A DNA stretch of 12,551 nt from Proteobacteria bacterium UBA6908. GTDB taxonomy: Bacteria > Pseudomonadota > Gammaproteobacteria > Acidiferrobacterales > UBA6901. The notes under the pieces are model-generated. The model made no database searches, was not told where the DNA came from, and saw nothing but the letters and a program-made list of their open reading frames with translations. The translations under genes were made by a program, and so were the position numbers. This document shows, piece by piece, positions 7,675 through 12,551 of this stretch (positions within the stretch are counted from its first letter, which is position 1; each line of letters begins with the position of its first letter). The stretch spans positions 1,199 to 13,749 of the forward strand of contig DKBE01000037.1 of NCBI GenBank assembly GCA_002451085.1, read 5' to 3'.

Positions 7675-9060
7675 TTATTTCTTCCCGGCTGAGTGAATGT
7701 GCTCATGCAACTCGATCAATGGGCGTATTTCGCGCATCAACATCTCGAGATAGGGCAATAGCAACTGTCCCTTACCCTGGGCGAGAAGCACCAAGGCCTT
7801 GTCGACACCTAGCAATTCGGCGGGTAGTGCCTGTGGTATCGCCGAGGATTGTTCCTCTGCGTTGTGCACGATCGTCAGCGGCGATTCCATCGTGAGTGGC
7901 GAGACATCGCATTCCTGCGCGGACGGTGACGAATCATCTGAAGTGAGCTCGGCCACTGCCAATGGCTCCAGTTCGGGTACTGGGTCGGGCGTCGGCACCG
8001 ATTCCTCAACTGCCAGGGACAGAGAGGGTTCTGGCAGCAACCCGTCGACCGGAGTCAGCATCACCTCTTCCACCGTTGCCTGGTCATCGTCCATGACCGA
8101 CTTGCAGACCCGGTTCCCGCCCTCCGAGCTGGCATGACACAGGCGCTGGTGCGCCAGCCTCGTCAGCGCTTCAATCGAGTCACAACGGTCTTCCTTCAGA
8201 CTGGCCAATCCAATGGTCACAGTCACCGGAACCGTCACACTGCCCAAAGAAAACGGTTGAGTCGTTACAGCTGCCAGAATCCGTTCGCACAATGGCGCGG
8301 CCTCGGCCAGGCTGGTGTTGGTGGCCAACAACGCGAATTCGGCACCGGACACTCGAGCGACCGTATCTTCCGTGCGCGCCGTGGAATACAGCCGCTTGGC
8401 CACCCACTCAATCAGGCGGTCACCCACCTCGTCGCCGTGGGCGCGGTAAATCTTCTTGAACCCGTCGATGTCCACTCGCAACAAACTGAGATCCTGGCCA
8501 TGCCGTTGCGCATAGGCGATGTCCTGCTCGCCACGCTGTGTCAGGTAGCGGCGGCTTCGCAACCCGGTTTGTGGATCCGTGATCGCCTGCTCTTCCAGCG
8601 ACAAAGATTTCTCGCTGAGTTCGCGAGTAGTCCGATCGTAGCGAACATATGCCTGTACCCGCGCCCGCAATTGCAGAGCATCCAGCGGTTTGACGATGAA
8701 ATCCGTTGCCCCACAGGCCATGGCCTGCTGTTTAATGGCGTCGTCCTCGGTACCCGTGATTGTGATCACCGGCAGATCACGCACGCGCGCCTCCTCGGCG
8801 GCACGAATACGACAGATCAGCTCATAGCCATCCATCTGCGGCATCTGGATATCCGTCAGCACGGCCTGGATCGTACTGTCCTGACAGACCTGTTCCCAGG
8901 CAATGACTCCGTTTTCCACTTGAACAATATCAAAATCCGTACCCAGGATTTTCATGATGGCAAGACGGATGACACGCGAATCATCCGCCACCAGGATTCT
9001 TGGGCGTATCAGCGGATTGACGGTAGAAGTCTCACGGGCGACAGGTAGGGATGAGGTCAT
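7675..9060 (-). CDS. Response regulator with receiver and degenerate GGDEF domains and a long C-terminal extension
   Basis: This is a 461-residue cytoplasmic signalling protein. Residues 20-140 form a receiver domain with the acidic pair Asp26-Asp27, phospho-acceptor Asp70 (LTDIQMPQMDGYE), Thr102 and Lys124 (VKPLD). Residues about 157-325 form a GGDEF domain starting DPQTGLRSRRYL. The signature is SGAEF (238-242) rather than GGDEF, the guanine-contacting Asn is Tyr205, and the canonical GHxxGD reads GDEVGD. The inhibitory-site RTED (229-232) is intact at the standard spacing. Cyclase activity is therefore doubtful, and c-di-GMP binding through the RxxD site is more likely. A further ~130 residues follow: an acidic Pro/Ser/Glu-rich linker and a hydrophobic, probably helical end (about 411-452) without a recognised family. 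It is last in the minus-strand order second REC-GGDEF, dtd, this gene, and has its own sigma-54-like promoter. Confidence 0.88.
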   Translation of the reverse strand: MTSSLPVARETSTVNPLIRPRILVADDSRVIRLAIMKILGTDFDIVQVENGVIAWEQVCQDSTIQAVLTDIQMPQMDGYELICRIRAAEEARVRDLPVITITGTEDDAIKQQAMACGATDFIVKPLDALQLRARVQAYVRYDRTTRELSEKSLSLEEQAITDPQTGLRSRRYLTQRGEQDIAYAQRHGQDLSLLRVDIDGFKKIYRAHGDEVGDRLIEWVAKRLYSTARTEDTVARVSGAEFALLATNTSLAEAAPLCERILAAVTTQPFSLGSVTVPVTVTIGLASLKEDRCDSIEALTRLAHQRLCHASSEGGNRVCKSVMDDDQATVEEVMLTPVDGLLPEPSLSLAVEESVPTPDPVPELEPLAVAELTSDDSSPSAQECDVSPLTMESPLTIVHNAEEQSSAIPQALPAELLGVDKALVLLAQGKGQLLLPYLEMLMREIRPLIELHEHIHSAGKK

Positions 9061-9095
9061 CGAGCCAATTCCAGACGGTAATTTAGGAATGAAAT

Positions 9096-9111
9096 TGCAA
9101 AACTCGTGCCT
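9096..9111 (-). promoter_or_regulatory. Near-consensus sigma-54 (RpoN) promoter
   Basis: On the minus strand AGGCACGAGTTTTGCA matches the consensus TGGCACG-N4-TTGCA at every fixed position except the first T. The invariant GG (9110-9109) and GC (9098-9097) are separated by exactly 10 bases. Transcription would start near 9085, giving a leader of about 25 bases before the ATG at 9060 of the receiver-GGDEF gene. Sigma-54 promoters need an enhancer-binding ATPase; no such gene is in the window, and an enhancer site would fall within or upstream of dtd. Confidence 0.65.
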
Positions 9112-9131
9112 GTGCCAAGCCTTGAGCGAAC

Positions 9132-9158
9132 GATTTCTGCCCTGTCGGGCAGGAAATC
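9132..9158 (-). other. Stem-loop overlapping the dtd stop codon
   Basis: GATTTCTGCCC (9132-9142) and GGGCAGGAAATC (9147-9158) form an 11-bp stem with one bulged base around a TGTC loop. It begins inside the dtd stop codon. No T-tract follows on either strand, so it is not a classic intrinsic terminator. It may protect the dtd mRNA 3' end or limit read-through into the downstream receiver-GGDEF gene, which has a separate promoter. Confidence 0.45.
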
Positions 9159-9621
9159 AGGCGAAAACAGGCAAATTGGGGCCCGGAACGCGCAACCAGA
9201 AGGTCACTGGCCCGTCATTAATCAGCGCCACCTGCATGTCGGCACCGAAAACTCCGCTGGCCACGGTTCCGTGCCGGGCACGAGCCTGGCCCAGAAAATG
9301 CGCATACAGGCGTTGTCCGTCATTCGGGGAGGCGGCTGGACTCAGGCTGGGACGGGAGCCCTGCCGGGTATCAGCGGCGAGCGTGAACTGCGGCACCAAT
9401 AACAATCCGCCGCCGGTGTCCTGCAGGCTGAGATTCATTTTTCCCGCGGCATCCGGAAATACCCGGTAACCGAGGATACGTTCCAGCAAACGATTGGCGA
9501 TGGCCTCGCTATCACCACGCTCAATCGCTACAAACACCAAAAGCCCCGACCCGATCTGGCCAACCCTTTCCCCGCCAATCTCGACACTGGCCTCCCTGAC
9601 ACGCTGAAGCAAACCAATCAT
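9157..9621 (-). CDS. dtd: D-aminoacyl-tRNA deacylase
   Basis: Dtd hydrolyses D-amino acids (and glycine) mischarged onto tRNA, a chirality proofreading step in translation. The 154-residue product aligns along its length with E. coli Dtd (145 residues). It has an N-terminal MIGLLQRV, a central PQFTLAADT (77-85), and [14 protein letters not shown] near the C-terminus with the Gly-cisPro pair Gly137-Pro138. The first motif is normally SQFTL; here Ser77 is Pro, a deviation at the active-site motif worth noting, though the Gln, Thr and Gly-Pro residues remain. The last nine residues extend beyond the E. coli protein. It lies between two receiver-GGDEF genes on the same strand, 86 and 96 bases from each; no metabolic link to them is known. 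No clear Shine-Dalgarno site precedes the ATG. Confidence 0.96.
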   Translation of the reverse strand: MIGLLQRVREASVEIGGERVGQIGSGLLVFVAIERGDSEAIANRLLERILGYRVFPDAAGKMNLSLQDTGGGLLLVPQFTLAADTRQGSRPSLSPAASPNDGQRLYAHFLGQARARHGTVASGVFGADMQVALINDGPVTFWLRVPGPNLPVFA

Positions 9622-9707
9622 GGGTTCGCGCTGAGTCGACGAGTAGGTGTCACTGGGTGAAGCACCGTAACAGTACCAAGGAGAGGTTCAACAATCAGGG
9701 GCTGACA

Positions 9708-10814
9708 CTAACGAGTACCGGCGTTCACTACCTTTTTTTTCGTGGATTCTTCGCGAACCAGCGCTTCCAGCTCGGAGACCGAGAGATCACCAGATTCCGC
9801 GGTCAATTCAATCTCCCCGGCATCGTTGATCTCCATGGCGTCATCATTCGGGACCGCTGTCAGGACAACTTCCTCCGGTTCGGGCATCACATCACTCAAG
9901 AGGGTGACGCCGATGCGGTTGCCGCCATCCGAACGCGCCTGACTTAAGCGCTGCTCCACCAGTACCAGGGATTTCTCGAATGTTTCAGGGGCATCAGTGT
10001 TCAACGTCACCAAACCAATACTGGCGGTAACGGGAACCGGCCCGGACGCGGCTGATAATGTTTCGGCCGCTATCCGTGCCCGCAGACGCTCGCATTGGGC
10101 AAGCGCCTGCGTGCGGTCGGACTGTGGTAACAGAATAGCGAATTCGGCCTCCCCGACCCGGGCCAACAAGTCTTCACGCCGGACACCGGCGGTTAATGTG
10201 GCCGCGACACGCTGCAATAGCGCCTGAGTAGCGGTGGTACCATGCTGTCGCAACAGGGCCGGAAAATCGTCAATATCGATAGCAGTAACGGAAAGATCCT
10301 GCCCGCTGGTCTGGCTCTCCCGGAATAGCCGTTTACCCTGCTCCACAAAGGCCCCCAGCCCATGAAGACGAGTTACCGGATCCATGGCGCTGCCTTTGGT
10401 CGCCACAGCCGCGGCATGCAGCAGGCTGGCCTGCTTGAGGCGCAGATAGGCGTGAACCCGCGATTGCAAAAGTTTTTTGTCGAATGGCTTGATGATGAAG
10501 TCCGTGGAGCCGCAGGCATAGGCCCGGATTCGGGTTTCGTCGTCCTCGGCCCCGGTGATAGTGATTATCGGAAGTTCACGTACCCGTGGATTGCGATCAG
10601 CACGCACTCGGCAAATCAGGCCGTACCCGTCCAGGCGCGGCATCTGCATGTCGGTAATGAGCATGTCGATCTTGTCATCGCGCGCGAGCACATCCCAGCC
10701 GGCTTCGCCATCTTCGGCGAGCAACACGTCGTAATCGGACTGGAGCATCTTCTCCACCGCCCGACGCATCACCTGCGCATCATCGACAACCAGCACCCGC
10801 GCCTTGCTGCTCAT
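9708..10814 (-). CDS. Response regulator with receiver and degenerate GGDEF domains
   Basis: This 368-residue protein is a paralogue of the one encoded at 7675-9060. The receiver domain (about 5-125) has Asp11-Asp12, phospho-acceptor Asp55 (LITDMQMPRLDGY), Thr87 and Lys109 (IIKPFD). The GGDEF-like domain (about 143-305) begins MDPVTRLHGLGAF. Its signature is GEAEF (221-225), the guanine-binding GHxxGD is replaced by GTTATQ and the Asn by Leu188, so it is more degenerate than its partner. The inhibitory-site RRED (212-215) is preserved at canonical spacing. Both proteins share a DGGNR or EGGNR end of the domain and then an EEVxLTxV stretch, here within a short acidic C-terminal tail. It is probably a non-catalytic c-di-GMP-responsive regulator. 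The start at ATG 10814 has GGGG four bases upstream. Confidence 0.88.
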   Translation of the reverse strand: MSSKARVLVVDDAQVMRRAVEKMLQSDYDVLLAEDGEAGWDVLARDDKIDMLITDMQMPRLDGYGLICRVRADRNPRVRELPIITITGAEDDETRIRAYACGSTDFIIKPFDKKLLQSRVHAYLRLKQASLLHAAAVATKGSAMDPVTRLHGLGAFVEQGKRLFRESQTSGQDLSVTAIDIDDFPALLRQHGTTATQALLQRVAATLTAGVRREDLLARVGEAEFAILLPQSDRTQALAQCERLRARIAAETLSAASGPVPVTASIGLVTLNTDAPETFEKSLVLVEQRLSQARSDGGNRIGVTLLSDVMPEPEEVVLTAVPNDDAMEINDAGEIELTAESGDLSVSELEALVREESTKKKVVNAGTR

Positions 10815-10839
10815 AGCACCCCGAACACAACAGCATTTC

Positions 10840-10858
10840 CTTGCAATTGTTATGCAAG
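10840..10858. repeat. Inverted repeat in the leader of the second REC-GGDEF gene
   Basis: CTTGCA and TGCAAG flank a 7-base spacer, about 26 bases before the start codon at 10814 and just downstream of an AT-rich stretch that contains TATAAA (10875-10870, minus strand). It could be an operator half-site pair or a short mRNA hairpin. No regulator is implied by the sequence. Confidence 0.35.
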
Positions 10859-10901
10859 CCTATGATTAATTTATAGGACAATTTGGGGGGGCTAGCCAGA
10901 T

Positions 10902-10925
10902 TCTGCCAAGGCTGCGATCTGCCAA
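10902..10925. repeat. Direct repeat TTGGCAGA-N8-TTGGCAGA
   Basis: Two identical 8-base copies (minus-strand sense) start 16 bases apart in the 176-base gap upstream of the second REC-GGDEF gene. They lie about 30-50 bases upstream of a TATAAA element, a place where an activator could bind. The 16-base period is not an integral number of helix turns, so they may be unrelated to a dimer site. Confidence 0.35.
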
Positions 10926-10990
10926 AGCTGTCTCTCGGCACGCGAATACAATCAGCAAGCTGATGTATTAACAGGGAATAGTCGTGAAAG

Positions 10991-11884
10991 TCAGGAAACG
11001 GCAGCGAGTACGGGGTGCTGATCCCAGCGGGCAAGATGATGCCCCGAAACCGTATCCAATGAGGCTGGCAATGATACTTCCATGGCGATGGGGAGATGAT
11101 CGGACAGGGGATAATTCAGCACGCTGACATTTTCGACCAAAATGGAAGGTGTCACCAGAATATGGTCGATATTCTTGTTGGGACGCCAGCTCGGAAAGGT
11201 GTGGAGATCATGCGCAGGTTCACGCAAACCGGCACGGCTGATGAGGTGCGTCAGTTCGGGACTTTCGGAACGGCAGTTCAGGTCGCCCATGATGATCACG
11301 TTCGGGAATTCCCGGACGATATCGGCGATAAAACCCAATTGCCGGTGGCGCGCACGCCGCCCCAGTGCCAAGTGCAGCAACAACAGAATCAGCTTTTCCT
11401 TTCCGCTGCCGTAGCTGGCCATTAAGGCACCACGTCCGGGAATCGGTCCCGGGAGCCGATGTTCGCTGACTTCGCTTGCTCGCATCCGGCTGAGCAGGCC
11501 CATGCTGTGCTGGGCAAACATCCCGAAATTACGATTGGTCTGGTCATACCAATTGGGAAAATCTGCCCGATTGGCAAGATATTCGATAAGGTTGATGTAG
11601 CCACTGCGCATGCTGCCGGCATCCGCTTCTTGCAGACCGACTATATCGAAATGGCGGACCAGGTTGGCTATGCGATCCAGGTTGTCCCGGCGCTGGGGGC
11701 ACGGCAGGACATGCCGCCAGCTGTGCGTCAGGTAATGATGATAACTACTGCTGGCAATGCCGGTCTGGATGTTATAGCTGAGCAGCCGAAGACGACGCGG
11801 CTGATCATCAGGAGATGCTGTACCCACGGGACCCGAATTTCCCCTGCCCACTTTGTCCATTGCTGATGGCTTGAATTGCGACAT
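10991..11884 (-). CDS. Endonuclease/exonuclease/phosphatase (EEP) family protein
   Basis: This 297-residue protein belongs to the Mg-dependent DNase I/exonuclease III/sphingomyelinase-like superfamily. The core motifs are in order: LLSYNIQTGI (Asn39), VGLQEAD (Glu86), LLLHLALG (His171), IIMGDLNCR (Asp201, Asn203), HTFPSWRPNKNIDHILV (228-244) and LSDHLPIAMEV (Asp262, His263). All catalytic positions are kept, so it should be an active hydrolase, but the family does not fix the substrate (nucleic acid, phospholipid or inositol phosphate). There is no signal peptide; the first ~30 residues are polar and poorly conserved-looking, so a start at Met9 is also possible. Similar proteins are widespread in Pseudomonas-like gammaproteobacteria. 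It stands alone, 186 bases from the rRNA operon terminator. Confidence 0.88.
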   Translation of the reverse strand: MSQFKPSAMDKVGRGNSGPVGTASPDDQPRRLRLLSYNIQTGIASSSYHHYLTHSWRHVLPCPQRRDNLDRIANLVRHFDIVGLQEADAGSMRSGYINLIEYLANRADFPNWYDQTNRNFGMFAQHSMGLLSRMRASEVSEHRLPGPIPGRGALMASYGSGKEKLILLLLHLALGRRARHRQLGFIADIVREFPNVIIMGDLNCRSESPELTHLISRAGLREPAHDLHTFPSWRPNKNIDHILVTPSILVENVSVLNYPLSDHLPIAMEVSLPASLDTVSGHHLARWDQHPVLAAVS

Positions 11885-11910
11885 TTCGTGGCTTTATCGT
11901 TAGTCTTGTT

Positions 11911-11938
11911 AAAATAGCGTTATACGCACATTAATCAA
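11911..11938 (-). promoter_or_regulatory. Possible sigma-70 promoter for the EEP gene
   Basis: On the minus strand TTGATT (11938-11933) precedes TATTTT (11916-11911) by 16 bases, each matching four of six consensus positions. A better -10, TATAAC (11924-11919), lies within the spacer but has no partner -35. Because the rRNA operon is closed by a strong terminator upstream, the EEP gene needs its own promoter, and this AT-rich stretch is the likeliest place. Confidence 0.3.
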
Positions 11939-12070
11939 GACCATTTGGCGGGCAAAGAGTTCCGTTCCTGCCATCCGTTCCCACATTCATCAGCACCAAT
12001 CACCGGCCCCACACCCAAACTCCTGACCGGCACGTGCTCCTCGCGCCAAACCAGCGAGCTGCGCACAAAG

Positions 12071-12106
12071 AAAAACCCCCAATAGCGTTAACTATCGGGG
12101 GTTTTT
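12071..12106 (-). terminator. Intrinsic terminator of the rRNA operon
   Basis: On the minus strand, CCCCCGATAG pairs with CTATTGGGGG (one G-T pair) around a 6-base TTAACG loop and is followed by TTTTTCTTTG. The stem occupies 12076-12085 and 12092-12101. The flanking A5 and T5 runs make it symmetrical, so it could also stop transcription coming from the plus-strand side. It lies about 10 bases after the 5S rRNA end. Confidence 0.93.
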
Positions 12107-12115
12107 GGGTAAGAA

Positions 12116-12232
12116 GCCTGGCAGTGTCCTACTTTCGCATGGGAACCCCCACACTATCATCGGCGCTGAGCAGTTTCACTTCCGAGTTCGGGATGGGATC
12201 GGGTGGTTCCCACTCGCTATGGCCGCCAGGCA
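12116..12232 (-). rRNA. rrf: 5S ribosomal RNA
   Basis: The minus strand reads TGCCTGGCGGCCATAGCG at the 5' end and closes with CTGCCAGGC, forming the terminal helix (GCCTGGC with GCCAGGC). Internal conserved stretches include CCCGAACTCGGAAGTGAAAC, GCGCCGATGATAGTGTGGGG and CCCATGCGAAAGTAGG. Length of about 117 bases is normal; the exact 3' end may differ by one or two bases. It follows the 23S gene with a 115-base spacer and is the last RNA of the operon, with no tRNA after it. Confidence 0.97.
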
Positions 12233-12300
12233 ATTCATTTGCTGCCGGGCCAGTGGCCAGACAGCGAATAAGAAATTCAGGTAGTCATTTCGTAAGGAGC

Positions 12301-12344
12301 TTGGGTGTTGCATTTGCTCAACCTCACCCAACATTTTGGGTGTT
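12301..12344 (-). other. Alternative hairpins in the 23S-5S spacer
   Basis: The spacer transcript holds AACACCCAA twice (complement of 12336-12344 and 12301-12309), with a single TTGGGTG (complement of 12325-12331) between them. TTGGGTG can pair with the upstream copy (7 bp, 4-base loop) or with the downstream copy (extended by an inner GTTG/CAAC), but not both. Such structures commonly guide RNase III or RNase E processing of pre-rRNA; that role is inferred. Confidence 0.4.
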
Positions 12345-12347
12345 ATA

Positions 12348-12551
<204 letters not shown>

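Noticed and set aside
8134..9048. Plus-strand open frame of 304 codons
   Set aside because: It is opposite the receiver-GGDEF gene, whose domain motifs are unmistakable; the plus-strand translation has no family resemblance.
10815..10990. Sigma-54 promoter for the second REC-GGDEF gene
   Set aside because: TGGCAG elements are present but no GG-N10-GC spacing could be found; the nearest candidate has a 9-base spacing, which sigma-54 does not tolerate well.
10780..11034. Minus-strand 84-codon frame spanning the gap before the second REC-GGDEF gene
   Set aside because: It overlaps the ends of two real genes and covers the AT-rich promoter-like region and repeats; its ATG lacks a convincing ribosome site and its composition is not protein-like.
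11913..12090. AATAGCGTTA present at 11913-11922 and 12081-12090
   Set aside because: A single 10-base match, one copy being part of the terminator stem; it is not longer or better placed than chance repeats and suggests no mobile element.

Overview
The window looks like a chromosomal segment of a moderately GC-rich gammaproteobacterium. The evidence is a complete gammaproteobacterial EF-P/EpmA/EpmB lysylation set, a 5S and 23S rRNA of that type, a bifunctional BirA next to a pantothenate kinase and tRNA-Thr, and a SPOR protein after coaX. Nothing supports a plasmid, phage, insertion sequence or CRISPR array. The species cannot be named from the sequence alone.

Layout. On the minus strand at the left is the 5' part of an aconitase gene (cut by the window edge), preceded by one tRNA-Thr(UGU). 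To its right is a tight minus-strand run transcribed leftward: NodB-type polysaccharide deacetylase lipoprotein, birA, coaX and a membrane-anchored SPOR protein. Next come epmB (minus) and, divergent from it, efp and epmA (plus), so the substrate and two modification enzymes of the EF-P pathway lie together. Further right, all on the minus strand, are a receiver-GGDEF protein, dtd, a second receiver-GGDEF protein, and an endonuclease/exonuclease/phosphatase-family protein. The window ends in the tail of an rRNA operon on the minus strand: 23S 3' end, 5S and a strong intrinsic terminator.

How it fits together. The order 5S rRNA ... birA, pantothenate kinase, tRNA-Thr(UGU), all on one strand, matches the E. 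coli rrnB-murB-birA-coaA-thrU-tyrU-glyT-thrT-tufB neighbourhood. Here coaX replaces coaA, an eight-gene block precedes birA, and aconitase follows directly where tyrU-glyT-thrT-tufB would be expected. Many genes serve translation or its quality control (rRNA, tRNA, EF-P and its lysylation, Dtd) or core cofactors (biotin ligation, CoA).

The least ordinary part is the pair of REC-GGDEF proteins flanking dtd. Both have lost the GGDEF catalytic signature (SGAEF and GEAEF) but keep an RxxD inhibitory-site motif at the canonical spacing, and both carry a conserved phospho-acceptor receiver domain. This is the profile of c-di-GMP receptors rather than cyclases. The one nearer the window centre is preceded by a near-consensus sigma-54 promoter, and a hairpin overlaps the end of dtd just upstream of it. 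This is the best candidate here for an undescribed signalling module.
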